Assembly: GCF_035222375.1 (NCBI RefSeq)
Contig: NW_026946363.1
Span: 2,108,001-2,172,000 of the forward strand
Direction: 5' to 3'
DNA from: Podospora pseudocomata
Taxonomy: Eukaryota > Ascomycota > Sordariomycetes > Sordariales > Podosporaceae
Length of the DNA stretch: 64,000 nucleotides
Both the position numbers and the translations under genes were made by a program. Position 1 is the first letter of the stretch, and every line of letters begins with the position of its first letter. Below, piece by piece: positions 1 through 8,813 of this stretch. The notes beneath the pieces were generated by a model. That model did no database searches. It was given only the letters and a program-made list of their open reading frames with translations, and was not told the DNA's origin.

Positions 1-163
1 TGGAAATGCGGTAAGTTTGAGCTTTGAGCTCAGCCCTGGCGACCGAAGTCCCGATTATAGCTCGGTCTGCCTAGGCCGTGTGGGGCCGTCGATCTACTGC
101 CGCTCCCGACGGAAACGCTCAATGGAGCGCCGAAGCGGCCGCTAGATTGCCGAGGTTCCACTA
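1..163. other. Left-edge sequence, nothing assignable
   Basis: GC-balanced sequence left of the TIR element. No convincing reading frame, tRNA or repeat is visible. It contains a short GCCGAAGCGGC string that also occurs near 1480 inside the element, so part of it may be older repeat sequence, but this is weak. Confidence 0.3.
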
Positions 164-165
164 TA

Positions 166-213
166 ACCGAGGGTCTGTGCGAAAGCAAGACCTCTCTCCT
201 ACGGAGAGAGGGC
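166..213 (+). repeat. Left terminal inverted repeat
   Basis: About 48 bp beginning ACCGAGGGTCTG. It pairs with the right terminal repeat with a few mismatches and contains a perfect 9-bp-arm hairpin at 191-211. Confidence 0.8.
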
Positions 214-515
214 CACTTTTTCACCGGACAATACATTTCGACTGGACAGTACATCTACCAAAATACACCAAAACTAAGTCTATTTTTTTTCCATTAAATC
301 TATATATTAACTAATAGCTAAATATACCTACAATAGCTATAAATTAACTTATAAATACTAGAAACATGATAATTTAATTTAAATAACTTAAAAATATAAT
401 AAAATTATACTGTAAATTATAAAGCTAATTAGTCATAATTTTTTTTTAATTACTATTAATTTACTATATTAATTCTAACTAAAAATATCTATTTTAGGTA
501 GTATTAAAACATTTA

Positions 516-1306
516 TGTGACGAACTTCTATCCAGAACCTCTGAAAGAGATACTGGTTGAAGGCACTTCTAAACAATCCTGATTCGGTACAGCTAAATAG
601 TGTACAACAATGGCTTGTCTCAATTACAATAGTCTGAATACCAACGATTGTGACTTATATCTATTGCATACTTGTGACGAACCCCTGTACAGAACCTCTG
701 AAAGGGATACTGGTTGAAGGTAACTTCTGACAATTGGTTCGGTGCAGCTAAACAGTGCACAACAAGATGTCTCAATGTAAACACAAGATACCGTGAATAC
801 AATCTGAATTGCATACTGCGGAACTGTCTACACCAGCCAGTTCCTCCGTATATATAGACCCTATGCCAAGCCTGTCACTGTCCTGGATCGATAGACTCGA
901 CCATCGATCCTATCGATACTGTCCCTTTTGGGATTGACTCTTCTGGATCGATCCTCGATCCAATGATCCTGTTCTGATTGGTCCTTGCTCCTGTACTAAT
1001 GATTGGTCCGCGGTGCGCCCCGCGCCCCACCAAGTGTCAAGCCGTGACAATACTGCGGAACTGTCTATCTACACCAGCTAGTTCCTCTGTATATATAGAC
1101 TTTAGGACCGTGGACCGTTGACTTACAGACGGTCCTCGGTCCACTCCTGATTGGCCGATACTGGACCGTGGACCGTGAGCCCCGCCGCGGTCCCCGGTCC
1201 CTACCTCATTGGTCCGTTCTGTCTAACTGGACCGTGAGCCCCGCTCGATCGCTCAGTCCAGCCCTAATTAGTTCCCGTGACCCCACTGTATCTCAGAACC
1301 GTGACA
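516..1306 (+). mobile_element. Fossil LTR, outer copy, interrupted by a second LTR
   Basis: An LTR-like sequence starting TGTGACGAAC and ending near CCGTGACA, split by a second copy at 673-1049. Its left part (516-667) and right part (1055 onward) match, in order, the beginning and later part of the inner copy. No coding internal region of a retrotransposon is visible, so it is a solo or partial LTR fossil, not active. The family is probably an LTR retrotransposon of the Ty3 type, but this cannot be fixed from an LTR alone. The outer right boundary is uncertain and no clean target duplication was found for this copy. Confidence 0.55.
673..1049 (+). mobile_element. Fossil solo LTR inserted in the outer LTR
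   Basis: A 377-bp unit with ends TGTGACGAAC and CCGTGACA, flanked on both sides by the 5-bp direct repeat ATACT (668-672 and 1050-1054). Joining the flanks restores the corresponding stretch (GCATACTGCGGAAC) that is also present inside this copy. It therefore inserted into a relative of itself and only one LTR remains. It is much less AT-rich than the surrounding DNA transposon, which suggests a later arrival. Confidence 0.75.
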
Positions 1307-1791
1307 CTTATTGAGAGTATATTTGTAGTGTTGTAGTTGTTTTGTGTGTTTTTTCACTATTTTATTATTCGTGTCACAGTGCCGACCAAAGACTAAGGTA
1401 AATGTTCTGTTATTGCGCAAGGGAAAGGAAAAGAGGAGCAAAGCTCCCTACGAAGCGGTATCTAAATACAGCCGAAGCGGCGCTGCTCCTCCCAAGCCTC
1501 ACACTTTGTTCTCTCATGAGCTTCGCTTTGATGCCGTGACATTACTTTTGTATTAATAAATATCAGTATAGTAATTTTAATATTAATACTGTTTATAAAA
1601 TAGTTATGAAGAAAAATTCACCTACCTAATTAAAGATAAAAAAAATCTTTTATTCATAATAATACCTATTATTTTTTAGTAGAAAACTATTATTTTTTAA
1701 GTTAATTTAGCTAGAAAAAAACAGAGATATAGGATACATTAAATTTTTTAGCTATTTAGCTCGTATTATATTATCCAGTTAAAAAAATTAA

Positions 1792-1839
1792 CCCCCTCTC
1801 CGTAGGAGAAGGGAGCTTGCTTTCGCGCAGACCCTCGGT
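1792..1839 (-). repeat. Right terminal inverted repeat
   Basis: Reverse complement begins ACCGAGGGTCTGCGCGAAAGCAAG and matches the left terminal repeat at 166-213. It is followed by TA (1840-1841), the presumed target duplication. Confidence 0.8.
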
Positions 1840-1942
1840 TAATTGTGCCATGGATTTCGACGTCATCTCATTCAAGGTGCAGCATGTCAATAATCTCAAA
1901 TCGCTCTGCATCATCCAATTGCGCTACACTCAACACCCCAAG

Positions 1943-2229
1943 ATGCGTCTCTCAGGTCTCCAAAAAGAAGTCCTCGGTCTTTATCGGCAGTGTCTTCGAG
2001 AATGCCGCAAGAAGCCGGAGGCCACACGGAAACACTTTCAGACCTTTGCTCGGTAGGTTGCTCGCGCTTCACTACATGACTTTAATACTGACCTTGAAAC
2101 AGCGAGGAGTTTGAGAAAAGCATCAGTCTAGACAAAAGAGACTTCTCTGCAATTGAATTCCTACTGCGCAAGGGTCGTCGCCAGCTCGAAATGTATGCAT
2201 CACCAGGGGTCAAAGACATCAGGAAATAA
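1943..2229 (+). CDS. SDH6: Succinate dehydrogenase assembly factor, LYR family (Sdh6/SDHAF1-like)
   Basis: Two exons, 1943-2052 and 2103-2229, joined over a 50-bp intron with donor GTAGGT and acceptor CAG, give a protein of 78 residues. The product starts MRLSGLQKEVLGLYRQCLR. The LYR tripeptide after a short amphipathic start is the hallmark of the LYR (Complex1_LYR) family. The rest (FEKSI, LRKGRRQLEMY near the C-terminus) and the length match Sdh6/SDHAF1, a mitochondrial matrix chaperone that helps insert Fe-S clusters into the SDH iron-sulphur subunit Sdh2. The frame stays open upstream of the chosen ATG to the transposon, but 1943 gives the usual family N-terminus. The TIR element ends about 100 bp upstream, so the promoter probably overlaps or was altered by it. 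Other short LYR proteins are possible alternatives. Confidence 0.85.
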
Positions 2230-2570
2230 TCGCCCTGAATGCTCATGCTCTTTCTCGAGCACCTATAAGGGGCGAGCCAGTAGTGGCAGTAGTTACCACG
2301 AACAACAACAAAAACAGTTCCTGGCGCCTGCCACTATGAGCCATCTCGAGTCCCCCTTCTCAGCTCGGTGTCGCAGTTTCCTCTCCTTTGCTTCCGGTTC
2401 CGTCCAATACAATGTTGTTTGAGGTCTGAGACTCCTCTTCCATTTACCACCCATACTGTTCACACAAACGCACCCAACAGCCATACCACCGGCACCTTGC
2501 CTGGTTTTTTTTGGGAATCGAGGTTTTTTTTTGGAATATATGAACGATGCCTGCATTCGACTTAACTTAG
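2230..2570 (+). other. SDH6 downstream / upstream region of the next gene
   Basis: No confident gene. The region should contain the SDH6 3' end and probably the 5' UTR, first exon or an intron of the following large gene. A branch-like CTTAAC followed by TTAG at 2561-2570 looks like a 3' splice site exactly where the next open frame begins. No matching upstream exon could be fixed. Confidence 0.4.
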
Positions 2571-5500
2571 AAGGGAAGTCCGCACCGTCGGCCAAAGTTC
2601 AGACCAACGCCATCACCACCACCACCACCCAATGTCAATCCAGATGCTCCCCCCATTTTAAGTCCTTCAACCGCGAGTGCCAGTCAGGCTCATAGAGCTG
2701 CTCAGGAGGTCATACGGAAGCCTCTGAGCGAGTCCCTTAGGAAGCTACGCCGTGCCCAACGTGCCCTTGCACGGCGAAAGAGGAGGAGCAGGGTTCGTGT
2801 ATCGTTTAGACACTCTACTGGCAGTCGGACCTCTAGTACGGCCAAGCGAGTGTCGAGGCAGCTCAAGGCTGGTGATGTCAAACAAGGCGGCGGCAGTCCA
2901 AGATCCCGTCCTCTTCCCCCGCCGCCGTCATCAGAGGAAAATGTGGGAGGTTGCTCTTGGAGCCCGTCGAAGCCACCGCGTCCGCCGCCGAAAGATAATA
3001 TTCGAGCGAATATCAAGCAAGCCGGTGAAACCCGACACAGACACGCGCCGCCAAAGAAACCTGCCCAGCCATCATCACATCCCAACACCAGGAACCAGAC
3101 ATGGGGGGGCCCACAGACTGAACACATTAAGGCTGTTTTCGACTGTACCAAAGGGAAAACATTAGTCGCTACACCAGTAGATCACAACCTTACACGACGC
3201 CGAGTGCAGACTCCTCGCTATTCAGTATTCCCCAAGGCCCATCCCCGCCACTGCAAACGTTCAGTTGACCCAGTCAAGGAGTCGATCATGATCCGGAAAA
3301 GTCCGATTATTCAACAGCAACGGCTATCAGCTTTGCTACCGTCACCGCCAGCACAGACCACAACAACAACAACACCTGTTCCCCCCCACCAGAAACAACT
3401 CCCCGATGTAGCAAAAATTTCAGGTATGAACCCCAAGCAGCGGGAAGAAGCAGCCACAACAAGAACCGACCCCAAAACCGACTCTGAACGAACCCTTGAC
3501 GAATTTGTCCGTGAGCTGGAGGAGTTTGCAAAGGCGTTTGAGGGGACTCGTGGGTCGTTGTTATTGTCTACACCGTCAACGACGGCTTCGGTGAGGACGG
3601 TGCGGGAGCTTTTGCCATGGAGGGAGGAGTTTTGGGAGGTGGGGTTGGCGGTTACTTCTTGCGAGCAGAAGGGACAGGTGAGGAGGTATGATGAGGGGGG
3701 AAAGAAGTTGGGGGTGTGTAGGACGAGGAGGTTGGATCAGTTTGGGGGGAGTAATGTGCCGAAGGTTGGGGCGAAGGGGAAGGGGGGTTTGGGGATGGGC
3801 GTCGTGAAGGGGGTTTCGTCTTTGGATATCACTTTGGGTGCTAAAGAGTTGAGTTTTGGGACGGGGGTTATGGAGGGGGTGGCCTCTTTGGGGAGTAAGG
3901 AGTCAAGTTCGGGGACGGTGGCTGTTTATAAGCCGAGACGGGGGATGATGGCTGATGAGACGGAGATGAAAGAGGGGGGCAGCAGGTCGCGGAATAACGA
4001 GATTTATTCGGGGTCGAGTAGTACGTCTGTTGAGCCGGTTAAGCTGGCGGCGGTGGAGAAGAGGGTTGTTAGGGCGAGGGCGAGTACGGTGTTTTTGGCG
4101 AATAAGCCTTTGCCTGTTGCGCCGGCGTCGTCTGTGACGGCGAGTTCGGAGGATGTGGGAACTACGGTGGGATCGCAGAGTGAGGTAAAACCGGAGGGAT
4201 ATCAGAAGCTGGGGTCTAGTTCTGGGAGTGAGAAGGAGCCGTTGCTGTCGCTTTCGGAGCAGCGGGTGAATAGTTCCTCGGGGGCGAGGTCGGTGAAGGG
4301 GAAGGAGGTGGATAGGGGAGGGGGGGAAGATGAGAAGGTGTTGCCTGCGCTGCTGCCGCCAAGGACGGCGCCGCAGGTGAGGCATGGGATCAAGAGTGAT
4401 TGGCAGGCTGGGGGTAGTATGGTTAGTGCGTGGAGGCAGTTGCCTACTACTATTGTTGAGGAGAAGGAGCCGTCGCCGGAGAAGGAGGGGAGGGTGTTGG
4501 GGGAGAAGGGGAGTATCGATCGGGAGCAGAAGCTATTGATGGAAAACAAGGGTGTTAATCAGGCGCATGGCTTGAACAAGCCGGCGGGAGTTTTGAAGAC
4601 AAAGACAGAGTTGGAGGCGAAGGGGAAGGGGATTAATACTCCTATGCCAACACCAGCTCAGGGGAAGACACCGGTAAAGGCACCATTTGTCATAAATCGC
4701 GGCGTTATCACCAAGACACCTGAGCTTCTCCTCCCCCAAACATGGGAACACCACCCCCTCGGCACGCCATCCTCCTTTAAGAGAGCGCTCGATGACGTGG
4801 TGCGAAAACTCGACGCGATGGAGGTGAGGGAATGCTCCTCCCCCTTTGGTGCGGTGTCATCGCCAACGACAATGAAAATCACAACAAGCAGCAGCACCAA
4901 AAAAAGAACGTCTTCGTCGTCTGGGAGCAACGGGAAACCCTCCTCACCAACAACACCGGCGCAGAGGCTGCAGAAGGCGGTGATGATGAGAAGGGAGAGG
5001 ATGGATGCTGAGCAGCAGCAGCAGCAGCAGCAGTGTGTTAACTTGCCCCCTTCTGCTTCTATTGTTCAACCGGTACGTTCACGGGAGTATATACCGTATA
5101 TGATGCCGCCTCCTGGAGGGTTGGGGTTCAGGCCGAGTGAGTTGAACTCTTCTAGAGGGTTGGGGCAAGGGCGGAATTTGAGGAAGGGGCTTTTTGCGGG
5201 GGTGGGAGCAAGGGAGATGGAAGACGACAGGGATATTTCTGATGAGGATATGCTGAAGGGACTGAAGATTATTTGTGCGGCGTCGGCGGATAAGGAGTTT
5301 GATGGGTTAGTGAGGAGGGAGACGGGGTTGAGGTTGAGGAGGTTTTTGGCAGATTTGAGGACTTTTGAGTTTTTGGGCGGGAATGGGCAGGTGCCTAGGG
5401 TTGGTGGTGGTGGGCGGCAACAGATGGGGGTTATGGAAAAGAGGAAGAGGGATGTGCAAGTTGAACGGGAGAATAGAAGACGGAGTATTAGGGGGATGGA

Positions 5501-5633
5501 TGGGTTGAGGGGTCTTGGGGATGGAAAGAATATGAAGGAGAGTAAGAGAGAGGGAATGGGAGTTAGAGAGAGTGTGCGGGATAGGGATACTAGGAGGAGG
5601 TTTAGGGGGTTGGGGAATGGACTGATGAGGTAG
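2571..5633 (+). CDS. Large disordered protein of unknown function, 5' end unresolved
   Basis: A frame of 1020 codons plus stop is open from the stop codon at 2568-2570 to 5633. It has no in-frame ATG before 3288, so either the start lies in an upstream exon (acceptor-like TTAG at 2567-2570) or translation starts at 3288, giving 781 residues. The first part is Pro, Arg and Ser rich. The middle is low-complexity Gly/Ser/Glu/Lys sequence, and a Gln run (QQQQQQQ) is encoded near 5013-5031. The last 170 residues look ordered: EYIPYMMPPPGGLGF, then an acidic stretch (DDRDISDEDMLKGLKIICAA) and a helical LRLRRFLADLRTFEFL. The C-terminus is Arg rich. No known catalytic domain is recognised. The long uninterrupted frame and conserved-looking tail support a real protein. 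Base composition alternates between C-rich and G-rich blocks. Confidence 0.65.
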   Translation, partial: KGSPHRRPKFRPTPSPPPPPNVNPDAPPILSPSTASASQAHRAAQEVIRKPLSESLRKLRRAQRALARRKRRSRVRVSFRHSTGSRTSSTAKRVSRQLKAGDVKQGGGSPRSRPLPPPPSSEENVGGCSWSPSKPPRPPPKDNIRANIKQAGETRHRHAPPKKPAQPSSHPNTRNQTWGGPQTEHIKAVFDCTKGKTLVATPVDHNLTRRRVQTPRYSVFPKAHPRHCKRSVDPVKESIMIRKSPIIQQQRLSALLPSPPAQTTTTTTPVPPHQKQLPDVAKISGMNPKQREEAATTRTDPKTDSERTLDEFVRELEEFAKAFEGTRGSLLLSTPSTTASVRTVRELLPWREEFWEVGLAVTSCEQKGQVRRYDEGGKKLGVCRTRRLDQFGGSNVPKVGAKGKGGLGMGVVKGVSSLDITLGAKELSFGTGVMEGVASLGSKESSSGTVAVYKPRRGMMADETEMKEGGSRSRNNEIYSGSSSTSVEPVKLAAVEKRVVRARASTVFLANKPLPVAPASSVTASSEDVGTTVGSQSEVKPEGYQKLGSSSGSEKEPLLSLSEQRVNSSSGARSVKGKEVDRGGGEDEKVLPALLPPRTAPQVRHGIKSDWQAGGSMVSAWRQLPTTIVEEKEPSPEKEGRVLGEKGSIDREQKLLMENKGVNQAHGLNKPAGVLKTKTELEAKGKGINTPMPTPAQGKTPVKAPFVINRGVITKTPELLLPQTWEHHPLGTPSSFKRALDDVVRKLDAMEVRECSSPFGAVSSPTTMKITTSSSTKKRTSSSSGSNGKPSSPTTPAQRLQKAVMMRRERMDAEQQQQQQQCVNLPPSASIVQPVRSREYIPYMMPPPGGLGFRPSELNSSRGLGQGRNLRKGLFAGVGAREMEDDRDISDEDMLKGLKIICAASADKEFDGLVRRETGLRLRRFLADLRTFEFLGGNGQVPRVGGGGRQQMGVMEKRKRDVQVERENRRRSIRGMDGLRGLGDGKNMKESKREGMGVRESVRDRDTRRRFRGLGNGLMR

Positions 5634-5861
5634 TTGGGCGAGGGTATTGGTTTGGTCATGCAATGGAGAAAATGATTTGGCCGGGTAATGGTAGTTTTAG
5701 GATAGAAATAAAGGCTTTTGCATATACACACTGCGCAACAGGAATCATACTTGCTGGAGTGCTCTATGGTGTTTTAGTGCCCCTGAATGCTGCATCAACA
5801 GTGCGATGGAGAGAGCAGCCAATGTGTAGCTTGGGTTTGTTGAGCAAAGGCATCAACGAAT

Positions 5862-5978
5862 GGTGAGATGGCCGAGCGGTCTAAGGCGCCAGGTTCAGGC
5901 CCACCTGAATTTCTGATTCTTCTCTGAAGTATCTTCCTGGTCTCGAAAGGGGCGTGGGTTCGAATCCCACTCTCATCA
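5862..5978 (+). tRNA. tRNA-Leu(CAG) with a 35-nt intron
   Basis: The acceptor stem GGTGAGA (5862-5868) pairs with TCTCATC (5971-5977), followed by discriminator A. The D-arm is GCCGAGCGGTCTAAGGC. The anticodon stem CCAGG/CCTGG encloses TTCAGG, a 35-nt intron after position 37, and T. A long variable arm typical of class II tRNAs and the T-arm GTGGGTTCGAATCCCAC follow. The anticodon CAG reads CUG, so CUG is leucine here. The intron starts with CCCACCTGA, part of which can pair with the anticodon region as in eukaryotic pre-tRNAs. The gene stands alone downstream of the large unknown protein. Confidence 0.93.
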
Positions 5979-7135
5979 TATATTTTGACTCTTTGTTGTT
6001 ATTTTTAATACTATCTCTCTGAATGGATAAGCTCTCTTATGCATGGGTTACCCTCCCTAAAACATAGCAAAATCTGTTGGTGTTGCCGTTGGGCTTAGGA
6101 TAAAGGAGGAATACAGAGTTTATTTCAGGAAGTTGCTGAGTCTTTGGTCTAGGCTTGGCTTGTTTGTGTACCTAAGAAAGGGGCCCCTTTTTAGGCTTCA
6201 TGCAGTCAGACAACATGAAAATTATCTATGCACTGACAGAGTTAATCACAGCAACCATAAAAGAGGTCTCGGAGTGAAAATTGGTCAGTTATGTTACAGA
6301 AGCATTCTAGAAGCTGACTTTATCTCCCACTGCTGTGGGCGATTGGTGCGCCTCTGATGTTTCATTTATCACAAACACCACAAGTAGAACGGATCGGACT
6401 TCACTGGTATCCTTCTATGATATTTGAGTCAAGTTAATACCTCACCGTTATACTATCCATCCCCGCAAGTGACGCGTTATCTCTCTCAACTTTGAATCTT
6501 ATTAGAGTGCGTGGTTTATTATTGTTCCTCCTGTAAAGTATTTGAGATATTTTGTGTGTGTTTGTTCAAGACTGTCTTCATGATCTCCATTGCAGGAGGT
6601 GTATCACCGCATATAGATTGTCTCCCTCTGCAAGTAATTCAAAACGGTATATCTTATCGTGATCATATCATGATAGTGATATGAAAATGAACAGACTCTC
6701 GGTGCGGGTCACGGCTCGCGGCACGGCATGCTTATTCCTCAGGTACGGTAGGATTTCAACAGTACCTGTGATCACCGTTTCTACATGGGGTGTCTGAACG
6801 GAAGTGTGGGACTGATCCCTCTAGTAGTCCAGTCCAGCAGCGTATCCGCCGGAGCCCAGTAATCAAACAACCCCGGTTTGACGCTGGCTCTTGCATATCA
6901 GACTACGGGGTTGCACATTCCAAGACAGACAAGGCGTGGAATTTTGGTATGGGTCTTGGTTCAAATTTATCTGGGTCGAGCGATGTCCCCTCTCGTCGTG
7001 GTCTCATCACCAAAAACAAAGAGGTTGCCCTGTATAAAGCCAGAAGCGAAAGGGAAGTTCTGTGCAGTAGCTCTGCATATACATATTCACCCTTATGCAG
7101 AAGAGACAGGTGAGGTGTGTACATCCGCGGTGGGG

Positions 7136-7138
<3 letters not shown>

Positions 7139-7185
<47 letters not shown>
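7139..7185. repeat. Compound (CA)n(GA)n microsatellite
   Basis: About 16 CA units (7139-7170) followed directly by about 7 GA units (7171-7185). Confidence 0.95.
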
Positions 7186-8260
7186 CAAGCACAAGGGCTA
7201 GATTCAATCAAACTGGGATCATCCCGACTGCTTTCGGGATGGCGAATGTGGTGGTACGAAGTCAAGTCCGAAGGCGGGCAAGTAGTAGCAAATACACGGG
7301 AAGTCTAGGAACGACGAGTATCCAGTACCTGCTCGCCATGTGGAGAACGGGGTTGAGGCCAAGATGCCCACTCCCAGCTGTTTGGGCTATTTTGCCTGAC
7401 CGGGTATTATGCTTTAGTGCCACGGGTGAAAAGGGTTGGCGTGCAGGAGTGGTAGACGGTACCTAGGGGGGAGGTAGGGGGTACCTTGAAGAAGGGGAAA
7501 GGGTGTGTGGGGGGAGGGGGGGGATATTGGGGAGCGGGTAATATAAATGATTGTGGTTTTATCGATCAATTGCTCGAGTTGGGAAGCTGATCGTCAGAGG
7601 GGAAGGGGGGTGGGAATGTTTGGTACGGTGGTATCGATGGGAATAATCAGTTGAGGATGGATGGGGATGTGATGATGCGTGGCGGATTGTAACCTCTTGG
7701 TTTCTTCACGGTCCAATGTGATGTTCCCATTTCGCTTCTAGAACTTCTCATCTCGTCTCATGATGCCCTCTTGTAGTAGAGACTCTAGGCTGGTCTAGTG
7801 CTGTTGTCTTTGCCACATATTCCTACCTCGATGTTGCCCTCATGTTGCTGTAAGATCTAGGCTTTGTCTGGTGGTGGTACCGACCCTCGGTCTACTCGCT
7901 CTCCAACTTGCGGCAAGAAAACCCTTCTGGAGAGTCTGGTCCGGGAAAAACCCACGCGAGGTGCAAAAGATGCCTGAAGTTTGGAAACCCCTCCCCGAAT
8001 CGTGATGGACCCAAAACCCGAGTGGACGGAACAGATCTAGTGTTTCCCTACATCAGGCAGGGCCAAGGGGGCAATGAACCGGGCGGATGGGAGAATGTCA
8101 AGACGTGAAGCGAGAGTCAGGCAGCCATTGGGATCATCGCCGGTGATGAGTTGTCCCAAGTGAAGTGGCCATGATGACCGGTGATGAGATCCAATCAACA
8201 TCGTCATGCGAAAAAAAGAAAAAGTTACCATCAGCCCTCCATATTCCATTTCTGGCAACA

Positions 8261-8425
8261 AGGTGAAGTGAAGCCATCACCACAACCTCCCCACCTCCCT
8301 CACCGTGGTTAAATCCAAGAGATGACGGCATAATCAGCACACCAATCCAAAATAACGAGTCAGAGATCCAAGGTGAAGCCATCACCACCTTGAGACAATC
8401 TCCCTCACCGTGGCTAAATTCAAAC
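8261..8425. repeat. Imperfect direct repeat pair, about 55 bp each
   Basis: The segments at 8261-8317 and 8371-8424 share AGGTGAAG, GAAGCCATCACCAC, and CTCCCTCACCGTGG(T/C)TAAAT in the same order, 110 bp apart. They lie about 400 bp downstream of the transporter stop codon. Their role is unknown. Confidence 0.7.
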
Positions 8426-8813
8426 GCGGCACCCGCAATCTTCCAAACTATCCATAAGGCACAACCACCATATATCACAAATTTCATGAAACCGAGCAAA
8501 AAGCATAATTTTCCAAACACATTTATTGAGTAGGTGGTTTGTATTGAGGTAGTAATAGTATTGGGGGGGGGGTATATAGTAAAAAATAGATTATTCCATC
8601 CAACAACAGAGACACACGCGCGCATATTAAACGAAATCCACCGCTATGCAACTTCAATGTTTTTTGTTCATCGTTCGCGTAAACACATAATCTTCAATGT
8701 CCCGAATCAAAATAATAAGCGACATCAAAATCGCGCGCGCACGCAAAACAAAACATCAAACAAGTCGCCTTGTTTTCCCACAAAAAGCAAGAGCTAAAAA
8801 CAAGCCAACTGCT

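Larger units (their letters stand above)
166..1839. mobile_element. Non-autonomous TIR DNA transposon with TA target duplication
   Basis: The two ends are inverted copies of each other: positions 166-213 and the reverse complement of 1792-1839 share ACCGAGGGTCTG, one variable base, then GCGAAAGCAAG, then a CT-rich stretch around CTACGGAGAG. Each end is bordered by TA (164-165 and 1840-1841), as in Tc1/mariner and pogo/Fot1 elements. Each terminus also holds a small hairpin (191-199 pairs with 203-211 around TAC). No transposase frame is visible. The arms (about 240-510 and 1540-1790) are very AT-rich, which fits ageing or RIP mutation. The middle is occupied by younger LTR sequence. The superfamily is inferred only from the TA duplication and TIR layout. 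The right end lies 103 bp before the SDH6 start codon. Confidence 0.8.
5979..8813. other. Intergenic region without a supportable gene
   Basis: About 2.8 kb with only short random frames. It holds a CA/GA microsatellite (7139-7185), G-rich tracts near 7460-7530, a pair of about 55-bp direct repeats (8261-8425) and presumably the 3' UTR of the minus-strand transporter. No tRNA, 5S rRNA or transposon was recognised. Confidence 0.5.

Noticed and set aside
1372-1541. TGTCACAG ... CCGTGACA segment as a third LTR or small element
   Set aside because: The ends resemble LTR termini, but the flanks (ATTCG and TTACT) do not match and the inside does not align with the other LTR copies. It may be residual internal repeat sequence.
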